The position numbers were made by a program, and so were the translations under genes. DNA of 61,584 nt from Methanobrevibacter ruminantium (GTDB lineage: Archaea; Methanobacteriota; Methanobacteria; Methanobacteriales; Methanobacteriaceae): positions 1 through 61,584 of the forward strand of contig SFKZ01000010.1 in assembly GCA_004553595.1 (NCBI GenBank), given 5' to 3'. Each line of letters starts with the position of its first letter. The stretch's first letter is position 1. Below, piece after piece: positions 1-7,833 of this stretch. The notes under the pieces are model-generated. The model was not told where the DNA came from. It worked only from the letters and a program-made list of their open reading frames with translations, and made no database searches.

Positions 1-670
1 CCTTTCTTGAAATCAGATACTTCACAATATGATGACTTGCTTCAGGAGAGCAAAATGCATAATAGAACTTATTGGTCTTTATCCTCTTAAGATAAAATGT
101 AGGAACAATATCCCTCCTACCAATCAAGCAATTCAAAACATCATCAATTGAACCTCCATCATGATACTCATCACTTGCCTTTACAAAATCACCGACAGTA
201 AGGGAAAGGGTTTCTGCCTTGGCACAGCCACTGCTTGAAATGAAAAGAACAAGCGCCCTAAAAGCATTAGAGGAAATGGAACAGACCTTCCTGATGTCAC
301 CTCTTGCAGGCAAGTCATAATATGAGGATAGATACTCCTTATCAAACTTAATGTCATTCAAATAGGGCAATTCAATTTCAAAATGCCTATAGAATGTCTT
401 GATTCTGGAAAAATAGGTTCTGACAGTGCTGATAGCCAAACCTGAATCCAATAGGAATGACCTGAAATCCAACAATCTGCTTTTAATTTTTCTGTTCTTA
501 AGCGAAATTCCTTCATCTTCCTCAACAATTGCCTCATCCATAAGGGATCCCATATCCATATCATGAAAGAACTCATACTTGGCAATTGCAGACCTGTAGG
601 ACTTAAGCGTGGAATACTTAATGTTTCTATTTGAACAAAATCTTTTCAATAATTCTTCAGAAATCATCAT
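1..670 (-). CDS. Tyrosine recombinase/integrase, N-terminal part (gene runs off the left edge)
   Basis: An open frame reads without a stop from ATG ATG at 670-665 to base 1, giving about 223 residues, so the catalytic C-terminus lies outside the window. Residues ~1-120 look like the helical SAM-like core-binding domain (…LLDFRSFLLDSGLAISTVR…). Residues ~150-170 match the start of the catalytic domain (SSGCAKAETLSLTVGDF), which aligns with the usual SSGMRSAEIRSL-type motif of archaeal integrases. The invariant first arginine is not in its usual place: Ala occupies it, with Lys next to it. No clear ribosome binding site is seen. It sits beside rhuM-like and dinD-like genes, as expected for an integrated-element remnant. 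Recombinase class is fairly sure; activity cannot be judged. Confidence 0.8.
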   Translation of the reverse strand, partial: MMISEELLKRFCSNRNIKYSTLKSYRSAIAKYEFFHDMDMGSLMDEAIVEEDEGISLKNRKIKSRLLDFRSFLLDSGLAISTVRTYFSRIKTFYRHFEIELPYLNDIKFDKEYLSSYYDLPARGDIRKVCSISSNAFRALVLFISSSGCAKAETLSLTVGDFVKASDEYHDGGSIDDVLNCLIGRRDIVPTFYLKRIKTNKFYYAFCSPEASHHIVKYLISRK

Positions 671-762
671 GATAAAAAAATATTTAAAAAAAGGACAAAA
701 TGGAGTTATTTTCATAAAGAGTAAACTATACATTAACCATTACTTCTCAAACGCTCTCTAAA

Positions 763-773
763 CATATATAAAC
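763..773 (+). promoter_or_regulatory. Candidate TATA box for the rhuM-like gene
   Basis: CATATATAAAC lies about 75 bases before the ATG at 845 in the spacer between two divergent genes. It fits an archaeal TATA box by sequence, but the surrounding DNA is so A+T-rich that chance matches are common. Confidence 0.3.
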
Positions 774-844
774 TCAAAAAAACAATATTTAAGCAATTAA
801 ACTACAATTCAATGAAAAATATGCGAATTAAAATGGTGAAAAAA

Positions 845-1255
845 ATGTCTAATTTAGAAATAAAAGAAACATACCTATATAAAACCAGTGAATGGATAGT
901 CACTGCAGAAGTGTATTTGTCCGAAGATACAATATGGGCAACTCAAAAAGAAATGGGCAAATTATTTGATGTTAATGTAAGAACAATCAGCGACCATTTA
1001 AGAAACATATTCAGGGATGGAGAATTGGAAAAAGATTCAGTTATCCGAAAATCTCGGATAACTGCAGCTGATGGTAAAAAATATAATACAAACCTATATA
1101 ATTTAGATGCAATCATCTCTGTAGGCTATCGTGTAAACAGCAAGAAAGCAACTTATTTTAGAAAATGGACAACTCAAATACTAAAGGAATACATGATAAA
1201 GGGATTTGCTCTTAACGATGAAGCTCTTAAAAATGGAGGAATTTTAAAAGAATAA
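845..1255 (+). CDS. RhuM-family protein, truncated to its N-terminal domain
   Basis: This encodes 136 aa if started at the ATG at 845, which has GGTGA five bases upstream; in-frame ATGs at 812 and 821 lack such a site. The protein matches the N-terminal region of RhuM-family proteins (WATQKEMGKLFDVNVRTISDH; AADGKKYNTNLYNLDAIISVGYRVNS; FRKWTTQILKEYMIKGFALND), which resembles a DNA-binding domain. Family members are usually about 300 or more residues, and this one stops right after the conserved first domain. The 210 bases that follow show no remnant of the C-terminal half. RhuM genes are common in mobile islands and beside restriction systems; the role is not established. The neighbours (integrase, dinD-like) support an accessory origin. 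Confidence 0.75.
   Translation: MSNLEIKETYLYKTSEWIVTAEVYLSEDTIWATQKEMGKLFDVNVRTISDHLRNIFRDGELEKDSVIRKSRITAADGKKYNTNLYNLDAIISVGYRVNSKKATYFRKWTTQILKEYMIKGFALNDEALKNGGILKE
1038..1064. repeat. Perfect inverted repeat inside the rhuM-like gene
   Basis: CAGTTATCCGA and TCGGATAACTG form 11-bp perfect arms around a 5-base loop (AAATC). It lies in coding sequence (residues around SVIRKSRITA), so it may simply follow codon choice, yet the arm length is notable in such A+T-rich DNA. A TTATCCG…CGGATAA palindrome recurs at 42751-42768. Confidence 0.6.
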
Positions 1256-1408
1256 TTTTTTAACTATGAAAAAATTACAAAATAACTCTGATTTAATAAA
1301 ATAAATCAAAATTCCAGTATTTTTAGAATATGACAATTATTTAGAAGTTTTTTCATCTAAAAAACTATAATATTTATTAATAATAAAAATAAACTATTTT
1401 TACAAGTT

Positions 1409-1425
1409 TATTGTCTAAGACAATA
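1409..1425. promoter_or_regulatory. Perfect palindrome upstream of the BRO/DinD-like gene
   Basis: TATTGTCTAAGACAATA has 8-bp arms around one central base and ends 40 bases before the ATG at 1466. Its symmetry and position suit an operator for a dimeric repressor, or autoregulation. This is inference from position only. Confidence 0.5.
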
Positions 1426-1465
1426 TATCAACTATTAGAAAAACATTAAAAATGGAGGAAAAATA

Positions 1466-2287
1466 ATGAAAGAAAACAATATAAAACTATTTGAAGGCAG
1501 ACAAATCAGAACCAAATGGGATGAGGAAATACAGGACTATTACTATTCAATAATAGATGTTATCGCAGTCCTTACTGAAAGCAAAGACCCCAATGCTTAC
1601 TGGAGAAAATTAAAACAAAGATTGAAGGAAGAAGGAAACCAAACCGTGACAAATTGTCACCAGTTGAAAATGCCGGCTAAAGATGGCAAAATGAGAATGA
1701 CAGATGTGGCAACCACCAAACAGCTCTTACGCCTCATACAGTCTGTCCCATCACCAAATGCGGAACCATTCAAACTATGGTTGGCTCAAGTTGGAAGCGA
1801 AAGGCTTGATGAGATAGCAGATCCTGAACTGTCCATAGAAAGGGCAATCAACAACTATCGTCAACAGGGCTATAGCGAGGAATGGATAAGCCAAAGGATA
1901 AGAAGCATGGAAATCAGAAAGGATCTGACAGCAGAATGGGACAGATCAGGAGTTGAGAAAGGATTGGAATATGCAATCTTAACAGATGAAATAAGCAGAG
2001 CGTCATTTGGACTAACAACAAATCAGCATAAAAGGATAAAAGGACTGAAAAAGGAAAACCTTAGAGACAATATGACAAATGCAGAGCTTGTAATCAATAT
2101 GCTAGGGGAACTGGCCACCACAGAAATAAGCAAAAGCGAAAACCCAAACGGATTCGAGGAAAGCCAAGATGTAGCTAAGCGTGGCGGAACCATTGCAGGA
2201 AATGCTCGCCGCGAACTGGAGGCAAACACTGGACGAAAAGTAATCAGCAAAAGCAATGCCAACGATAAAAGATTATTAGGCAAATAA
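1466..2287 (+). CDS. BRO-N/DinD-like protein (phage antirepressor-type)
   Basis: 273 aa, with GGAGG nine bases before the ATG. The N-terminal ~110 residues resemble the BRO-N domain (YYSIIDVIAVLTESKDP, NAYWRKLKQRLKEEG, TDVATTKQLLRLIQSVPS, EPFKLWLAQVG). The remainder matches the DinD-type C-terminal region (ERAINNYRQQGYSEEWI, LTAEWDRSGVEKGLEYAIL, LTTNQHKRIKGLKKENLRDN), and the length is normal for DinD. Bacterial DinD is DNA-damage-inducible and has been reported to inhibit RecA filaments; in archaea and phages such proteins often act as antirepressors. It carries the palindrome at 1409-1425 upstream and follows a rhuM remnant and an integrase, consistent with an element remnant. Family assignment is good; function here is unknown. 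Confidence 0.8.
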   Translation: MKENNIKLFEGRQIRTKWDEEIQDYYYSIIDVIAVLTESKDPNAYWRKLKQRLKEEGNQTVTNCHQLKMPAKDGKMRMTDVATTKQLLRLIQSVPSPNAEPFKLWLAQVGSERLDEIADPELSIERAINNYRQQGYSEEWISQRIRSMEIRKDLTAEWDRSGVEKGLEYAILTDEISRASFGLTTNQHKRIKGLKKENLRDNMTNAELVINMLGELATTEISKSENPNGFEESQDVAKRGGTIAGNARRELEANTGRKVISKSNANDKRLLGK

Positions 2288-2295
2288 TTATGCAT

Positions 2296-2312
2296 TTTGT
2301 TTTAAAAACAAA
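2296..2312 (+). terminator. Weak terminator-like hairpin after the dinD-like gene
   Basis: TTTGTTTTAAAAACAAA can fold with 8-bp A/T arms just after the stop codon at 2287, in the gap between two convergent genes. It is weak because it is wholly A/T apart from one G-C pair. The rest of 2313-2498 is A/T-rich filler. Confidence 0.3.
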
Positions 2313-2498
2313 GAGCATTATCAATATTTTAACATTTCAAGACAAAGCGCTTCAAGAGAATTAAATGAATTAACTAAACAAAACATTTTAATTAAGGAAA
2401 AGGATAAAAAACAAACATTTTTACAATTAATCCAAAAAATAGGGGTTAAAAATATTTAAAAAAAAAAATAAAAAAAGAAAATGAAAAATTACTTAAAA

Positions 2499-3695
2499 TT
2501 ATTTATTAAGTAAAATTTCCTTGATTTTATCAATGTCTGCGTCAACTTGAACAGGGTCTACACAAGCGTCAATTGCAGTGTTAGGATCTTTAAGCAAGTG
2601 TCCAGTTACAACACAAACAACTCTTTCTCCCTTGTCGATGTCACCTTGTTCGACTAATTTCTTAAGACCTGCAATGGATGCTGCAGAAGCTGGTTCAACT
2701 CCAACACCTTCAGTTCTTGCAAGTAATTTTTGAGCGTCAAGGATTTCTTCATCAGTAACGGTTTCAGCTAAACCATTGGAATCGTAAATAGCTCTTAATG
2801 CTTTAACAGCACTTACAGGAGCACCAATACGGATTGCAGTAGCAATGGTTTCCGGGTTTTCAACAGGAGTCATGTCCATGGTTTTGTCTCTGAATGCATT
2901 TGCAATAGGGCAAGCGCCTTCAGCTTGAATACCAGTCATCATCGGAACATCATCCATAAATCCCGCATTGTGGAATTCAGTGATTCCTTTCCAAATAGCT
3001 GAAATGTTTCCTGCATTACCTACAGGAAGAACGATTCTATCAGGAGATTCCCATCCTAAGTCATGTACAATTTCATAACCTATGGTCTTTTGTCCTTCTA
3101 ATCTGAATGGGTTAATTGAATTCAATAAGTATAAGTGTTTTTCACGAGCAAGTTGGGTCATAGCTTCCAAAGCTTCGTCAAAGTTACCGTTGATTGAGAA
3201 TACTTCTGCACCGTGGAACATAGCCTGTGCCAATTTACCGAGAGCAACCTTACCTGCTGGCAAGAATACAGCACATCTTAAACCTGCTCTAGCAGCATAA
3301 GCAGCAAGGGAAGCAGAGGTGTTACCAGTAGAAGCGCAACCTACAGTATCAACACCAAGCATCATAGCTTTGGTCATACCGATGGTCATTCCTCTGTCCT
3401 TGAAACTGCCAGTAGGGTTTGATCCTTCCACTTTAACGTAAAGGTCTATTCCAAGTTCCTTACCTAATTTCTCACATCTGCAGAATGGAGTTCCTCCTTC
3501 ATCTAAGGAAACTCTTTTGCTTGCATCAACAGGCAAGCATTCTTTGTATTTCCATAAGTTATCTCTTCTACCTTCAAAAGTAGATTTAGGAACATCAACT
3601 TCCACTTCTACTTCCAAGACAGATCCACATTTCTTACAGTTGTAGATAACTTCATCATCTTCGTATTCTTCTCCACAAGACACACATCTAATCAT
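2499..3695 (-). CDS. thrC: Threonine synthase
   Basis: 398 aa. Converts O-phosphohomoserine to threonine with pyridoxal phosphate. An N-terminal zinc ribbon (C4-x2-C7 and C20-x2-C23), typical of archaeal ThrC, precedes the fold-type II PLP domain. The PLP lysine is K99 in NPTGSFKDRG. STGNTSASLAAYAA and the phosphate-binding LPVGNAGNISA are intact. The length is normal. The start has GTGATAAA directly before the ATG. It is a single gene with its own 264-bp upstream spacer and converges with the element remnant. High confidence. Confidence 0.97.
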   Translation of the reverse strand: MIRCVSCGEEYEDDEVIYNCKKCGSVLEVEVEVDVPKSTFEGRRDNLWKYKECLPVDASKRVSLDEGGTPFCRCEKLGKELGIDLYVKVEGSNPTGSFKDRGMTIGMTKAMMLGVDTVGCASTGNTSASLAAYAARAGLRCAVFLPAGKVALGKLAQAMFHGAEVFSINGNFDEALEAMTQLAREKHLYLLNSINPFRLEGQKTIGYEIVHDLGWESPDRIVLPVGNAGNISAIWKGITEFHNAGFMDDVPMMTGIQAEGACPIANAFRDKTMDMTPVENPETIATAIRIGAPVSAVKALRAIYDSNGLAETVTDEEILDAQKLLARTEGVGVEPASAASIAGLKKLVEQGDIDKGERVVCVVTGHLLKDPNTAIDACVDPVQVDADIDKIKEILLNK

Positions 3696-3959
3696 TTTAT
3701 CACATTAAATTTTTTTGATGAAATAATAATTTTGATTAATTAAAATTATTTTTAATGATTAATTATAAAATTTAGAAAAAAATTCGATTATAATTAATAT
3801 ACATCATATAATTATAGTCATTATAGTATAAAAACTTATTTTAAGATTTAGTTAAGTTTCTTAAATAAATAAAAAAGTAAAAAATACTGAAAAAAATTAA
3901 AAAAAGTAAAAAGAGTGAGAGTTAAAGAAGTGAAAAAAGAATTAAAAAAATAAAACTGA

Positions 3960-4658
3960 TTAGCCCATGCTTAAACCGAAGAAAGGCAATAGCTTACCTG
4001 CAAGAGGCACAGTTATATTCGCTTCAATGAATGCTGCAATAATCAATAGGATTACAGCAAGGCATAAGAATATAAAAGACTCCTTTATCTTGTTTTGATT
4101 CATTTTAAATGATGCATAACACCTTTGCTTGAAAGTGATCTTCACATCTGAAAAATACGGGTCGAAAATATCCAAATATGAATAGTCTGGAGACCTTAGG
4201 TTCCATATGAAATGAAGTACAAATGAAAGGAGTACAAAACCACCTGTAGTAGCTATAATGATTGCTGGAATTTCAAATATTCCATGAGGCACAGTCAATG
4301 CCAAGTAAGCGTAAATATTGAAATCTGCACCAAAATAACCTATGAACATACCGTTATTCGCTAAAATAAGAGCTCCTAACACTCCACCTAAAGCTCCAAG
4401 AGCATATAGCATAATAGCTACAGTCACATTATTTGTGAAGATGGACTGGGTTGTTAAGGTAATTACACCTTCATCTACCTGCTTCTGAAAATTATCCACC
4501 ATAGGTTGGATGTACTCGGAAATACTATCTGCATAAAAATAACCGAAGAGAAGTGGAATCACAAACAATAATGTTGAAAACAATAATAGCCATTTATTAT
4601 TTGAAAATGCTGCTTTTGTCTCTTCCTTAGCTATTTCTAAATAATGTTTAATATCCAT
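3960..4658 (-). CDS. SpoIIM-family (DUF95) integral membrane protein
   Basis: 232 aa with about five membrane segments: one near residues 22-42, then segments around 78-105, 118-135, 138-160 and 200-222. The conserved motif of this family, LANNGMFIGYFGADFN followed by VPHGIFEIPAIIIA, is clear. Bacterial SpoIIM belongs to the DMP peptidoglycan machinery; archaeal homologues have no defined role, although archaea with a pseudomurein wall could use one in envelope work. RBS AAGGATGA lies before the ATG. It lies 68 bases downstream of trpS's stop on the same strand and could share its transcript. Confidence 0.85.
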   Translation of the reverse strand: MDIKHYLEIAKEETKAAFSNNKWLLLFSTLLFVIPLLFGYFYADSISEYIQPMVDNFQKQVDEGVITLTTQSIFTNNVTVAIMLYALGALGGVLGALILANNGMFIGYFGADFNIYAYLALTVPHGIFEIPAIIIATTGGFVLLSFVLHFIWNLRSPDYSYLDIFDPYFSDVKITFKQRCYASFKMNQNKIKESFIFLCLAVILLIIAAFIEANITVPLAGKLLPFFGLSMG

Positions 4659-4726
4659 AAAATCATCCTTAGATGTTTAATTTTAGTACTAATTATAATG
4701 AAAATATTTCTTAATTTAATATTAAT

Positions 4727-5818
4727 CTAATCAAACAATGATTCGGCAATCTCAACAGATTCCTCTTGCTTAACCTTTAAGTCTTCAAAGAAATCTTTCA
4801 TAAGCTCTGCTGCATGAACCTTACAATGTCCACACATGAGCTCACCATTTAAACATTCCTCACGAATCTTTTCAAGCTCCTTGTCATCATCAACCAAATG
4901 GTAAACAAGCATTTCATAGATTACACATTCATCAGGCCTTCCACCTAACTCATTTTGCTCGTCAAGGGTTTCTCTTCCACCGGTTTTGGAGGATTTGACC
5001 TTTTTCTCAGCTTGTTTAGGAGTTTCATTCAAGTAGATTGCAGTGTTTGGCTTGCTGCTTGACATCTTGTCTCCAGTAAGCCCTGTCAAGAACCTATGAT
5101 AAGTGGAAGCGGGAGCTAAGAAACCATATTCCTCATTCATTTTAGCCGCAATGTCTCTTGTTAACCTTAAATGAGGGTCTTGGTCCACACCTACAGGAAC
5201 AACCACTTGCTTTGGCCCACCGAATTCCTCAGTTTGTGGAAGCAAAATGTCTGCAACCTGAGCTAAAGGAACATATAAATGTGCAATGTTAGTGCTTGCA
5301 TTAAATCCGTAAATTGCATGCATATTATTGAAATTGACCCTTTTTGCAATCTTGAATGTCAAGTCATTCAAGGTCTTGTTTTGGGACTGGAGATATACAT
5401 TAACATTATCTGCAGTTAAGTCAAGCCCTAAGGCAATGTAATTTGCCAAATACTCATTGATAGCTATTTCCTTTGCCTTTTCAAAACTGATTCCCCTTGC
5501 AGCATATGATTCCATATCTGCAATAGATAAGGATAATGAAGCGCCTTTTTCAAAATACCATTTCAATTGGTCAATGACCATCTTATGGCCAATATGCATC
5601 TGGCCACTTGGCATCATTCCAGTCATTACTGCAAAGTCCTTCTTGCCATTAATTAATGGAACCAATTTATCAAAGTCCCTATGGCCAAAAATAACTCCTC
5701 TTTTCATCAATCTTGCAGGATCTTCAATCTTCCCTAAAAGTTCTGAAAAGTCTTTTATACCAAACTGATTAACTAATTTATCATAATCTACTATAGATGA
5801 ACCCCATGGATCAATCAA
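4727..5818 (-). CDS. trpS: Tryptophanyl-tRNA synthetase
   Basis: 363 aa class I synthetase that charges tRNA-Trp. HIGH motif at residues 75-78 (SGQMHIGHKM) and KMSSS at 251-255 (TGDKMSSSKP) are intact. Archaeal/eukaryal-type N-terminus MIDPWGSS. The best start is TTG at 5818-5816, preceded by AAGGTGATTTT, so translation begins at a TTG with an ideal Shine-Dalgarno site. No in-frame ATG exists near it. The C-terminal region contains CGHCKVHAAELM, typical of archaeal TrpRS. Confidence is very high. Confidence 0.97.
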   Translation of the reverse strand: MIDPWGSSIVDYDKLVNQFGIKDFSELLGKIEDPARLMKRGVIFGHRDFDKLVPLINGKKDFAVMTGMMPSGQMHIGHKMVIDQLKWYFEKGASLSLSIADMESYAARGISFEKAKEIAINEYLANYIALGLDLTADNVNVYLQSQNKTLNDLTFKIAKRVNFNNMHAIYGFNASTNIAHLYVPLAQVADILLPQTEEFGGPKQVVVPVGVDQDPHLRLTRDIAAKMNEEYGFLAPASTYHRFLTGLTGDKMSSSKPNTAIYLNETPKQAEKKVKSSKTGGRETLDEQNELGGRPDECVIYEMLVYHLVDDDKELEKIREECLNGELMCGHCKVHAAELMKDFFEDLKVKQEESVEIAESLFD

Positions 5819-6136
5819 AAAATCACCTTAAATATAATATCTTTGTTTAAATTAAATAGTCAGATAATAATTATTATGTTTTATTGTATAAGTGTTTAAA
5901 TAATTGTACGTATTTTTAATTAAAATTATTTAAAATTTTTATCTAAAAATTTATAATAATTATTGCATAATTTTTAGTTTTAATTCTAATTTATTATAAT
6001 TAATATGCTATTAATTAAATATGATTTACAAGTTAATAAAAATAACTAATAAAAAATTAAAAAAATATTAAAAGAATATTAAAAATAATTCTTAAGAAAA
6101 AATAAAAATGAAAATAATGAAATTAATAAAAAATAG
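5819..6136. other. Intergenic A/T-rich spacer upstream of trpS
   Basis: This 318-base stretch separates endA's stop from trpS's start. It should hold the trpS promoter, but many TATA-like words make a single choice arbitrary. I see no ORF, hairpin or repeat of note. Confidence 0.6.
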
Positions 6137-6652
6137 TTATGGACGAGTCCACTCTATGTTATAATAGGTAACGTCCAAATCGTCATCAACGACTGCAAGC
6201 AACAGTTTCTTGTTTACACCGTGGGAAACTCTCACATAGCTTGCAAAGTCCAATACATTAACCTCATTTGTTTCATACAATACCTTAACCAAGAAGTCAG
6301 AGTGTGCATGACCTGGACCGGTGCCCCTTTCATAAAGTCTGAATTCAGATCCGTACTTAAATCCTGTCTTGATAATGTAACCTCTGTTTTTCAAATCCCT
6401 ATAAACAAGGTATTTGCCGTAAATCTCATCTTCTTTTATTAAATCAATGATATAATTAACATCACATTTCTTGTCATTTTCATAAATGTCCAAACGACCG
6501 CTTTCCATCAAGTAGCATGCCTCAATTATGGAAAGCTCTAAGCAATCCTCGGACAATTTACCGAATTGGCTTTTTTGATTAAGGGAAACCGCTCTTTGGT
6601 TGCCCTCTTCAATTTTTATGGTTACAATACCTTCACATAAATCTCCACGCAT
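6137..6652 (-). CDS. endA: tRNA-splicing endonuclease (tRNA-intron lyase)
   Basis: 171 aa, the short homomeric archaeal form that cuts bulge-helix-bulge introns. The catalytic triad is visible by family comparison: Tyr at ~107 (EFRLYERG), His at ~117 (GHAHSDFLVKV) and Lys at ~148-149 (HGVNKKLLLAV). The sequence ends in the characteristic YYNIEWTRP. RBS AGGTGTTTAG stands before the ATG. The gene stands alone between dtxR and trpS on the same strand. Confidence 0.95.
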   Translation of the reverse strand: MRGDLCEGIVTIKIEEGNQRAVSLNQKSQFGKLSEDCLELSIIEACYLMESGRLDIYENDKKCDVNYIIDLIKEDEIYGKYLVYRDLKNRGYIIKTGFKYGSEFRLYERGTGPGHAHSDFLVKVLYETNEVNVLDFASYVRVSHGVNKKLLLAVVDDDLDVTYYNIEWTRP

Positions 6653-6787
6653 CTAAACACCTAATAAAAATCTGTAATAAATGAAATAAGAAAAATTAAA
6701 AAAAGTTTGATAAAAAATTTAATAATCCAAAATTATAATCAGAACCAATTCTTTATCAAATTATAAATTTGAGCTAATTGTTAATAG

Positions 6788-7495
6788 CTAGAAAGTTTTT
6801 ACGAATATGTTATTTGCCAAATCCCTTGAAACTTCTATTTGGGAATCATCTATAAAAACATTATAATTTGAATCTACAGAATCAGATATTCTGATTTTAG
6901 ATCCTATAGCAATTCCAGCATCCATTGCATCGGATAATGATGAGTCGCCTCCTCTTATAAAGAGGACTTCACCTTCTTCTCCAGAGCCCAATTGGGAAAT
7001 GGACAATAAATTGAATTCCCTAATACCAATGTCTTCTATGTCACTTTGATTATTTATGCAGTCATCACAGTTAGCAAAGTCAAAGTCACATGCAGGAATC
7101 AAATGGTTATCAGGACATGTATCAGGATGTTCTAGCATATGGCAAATAGCTCTTTCAGCCTCATCAGACAAGGAATGTTCCATTTCACAAGCTTGAGCAT
7201 GAAGGTTTTCATCCTTGATTTTCAAGACATCCTTGAGGAATCTTTCAAGAATTCTATGTTTACGTGTAATCTTTTGAGCTATCTTGCTACCTTCATCAGT
7301 TAAAGAAGCCCCTTTGTATGGAACATAATCGATATAACCTATATCTTCAAGTTTTTTAAGCATTTGGGTAACACTACCTGGCGCAATACCTAACTCTCTT
7401 GATAAAGTTGTTGTAGACACATGGGAGTCTTTACTTCCGAACTTGTAAAGAACTTCCAAATACTCTTCAATATTCTCACTAATTTCTTTAGCCAT
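6788..7495 (-). CDS. DtxR-family metal-dependent transcriptional regulator
   Basis: 235 aa. The N-terminal winged helix (EEYLEVLYKFG, TTTLSRELGIAPGSVTQMLKKLEDIGYI) is followed by the dimerisation/metal-binding domain (HRILERFLKDVL, ACEMEHSLSDEAERAI, CHMLEHPDTCPD). A C-terminal FeoA/SH3-like domain spans roughly residues 160-235. C-H-E metal ligands of DtxR/MntR type are present. Such proteins repress iron or manganese uptake genes when the metal is bound. RBS GGAGGTTCTAC precedes the ATG. An operator-like GG-N4-CC site at 7664-7680, next to a TATA box, is shared with a flavodoxin and a methyltransferase gene in this window, suggesting autoregulation and a small regulon. Confidence 0.9.
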   Translation of the reverse strand: MAKEISENIEEYLEVLYKFGSKDSHVSTTTLSRELGIAPGSVTQMLKKLEDIGYIDYVPYKGASLTDEGSKIAQKITRKHRILERFLKDVLKIKDENLHAQACEMEHSLSDEAERAICHMLEHPDTCPDNHLIPACDFDFANCDDCINNQSDIEDIGIREFNLLSISQLGSGEEGEVLFIRGGDSSLSDAMDAGIAIGSKIRISDSVDSNYNVFIDDSQIEVSRDLANNIFVKTF

Positions 7496-7597
7496 GTAGA
7501 ACCTCCGCGATTTATTTAATTAAATTTCCATTTTTAGTTAATGAATTCATTTTAAAATTATTTAAATTAATTTTTATTAATTAAAAATTATCTAATC

Positions 7598-7622
7598 ATC
7601 ATATAAGACAATCTTATATGAT
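7598..7622. repeat. Perfect inverted repeat in the dtxR leader
   Basis: ATCATATAAG / CTTATATGAT form perfect 10-bp arms around ACAAT, 103-127 bases upstream of the dtxR ATG. This would fall in the 5' untranslated region if transcription starts downstream of the TATA box near 7655. It could be an RNA hairpin or an operator; all A/T apart from one G-C pair per arm half. Confidence 0.45.
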
Positions 7623-7652
7623 TTTATACATATAATAATATTTTATATAAAA

Positions 7653-7680
7653 AGTATATAAAGTTTTGGATAACCTAAAA
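7653..7680 (-). promoter_or_regulatory. dtxR promoter with metal-regulator operator
   Basis: On the minus strand TTTTAGGTTATCCAAAA (7680-7664) is followed directly by CTTTATATAC (TATA box, ~7663-7654). The near-palindrome has GG and CC four bases apart. Eleven of the 13 positions outside the central four bases agree with the perfect palindrome at 17324-17339, and that site is likewise followed by ACTTTAAATAC. Its resemblance to TTAGG-type DtxR/IdeR iron boxes supports metal-dependent autoregulation (inference). Confidence 0.6.
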
Positions 7681-7833
7681 TTTTATAACAAAGCTACTAA
7701 AAATTAAAAAAAAAACTATTTGAAAAAATAATTAAAAAATTGTAAAAATAGTAAAAAATTGTAAATAGTAAAAATAGTTAAAAATAGTTAAAAAAAGTTA
7801 AAAAAAGGTAATATGAAAAAATAAAAAGTTAGG

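Noticed and set aside
358..585. 75-aa minus-strand frame starting MPSMSSF
   Set aside because: It overlaps the integrase in another frame; the integrase frame gives a recognisable recombinase.
1646..1660. GTGACAAATTGTCAC inverted repeat in the dinD-like gene
   Set aside because: Short and within conserved coding sequence (TVTNCHQLK); probably incidental.
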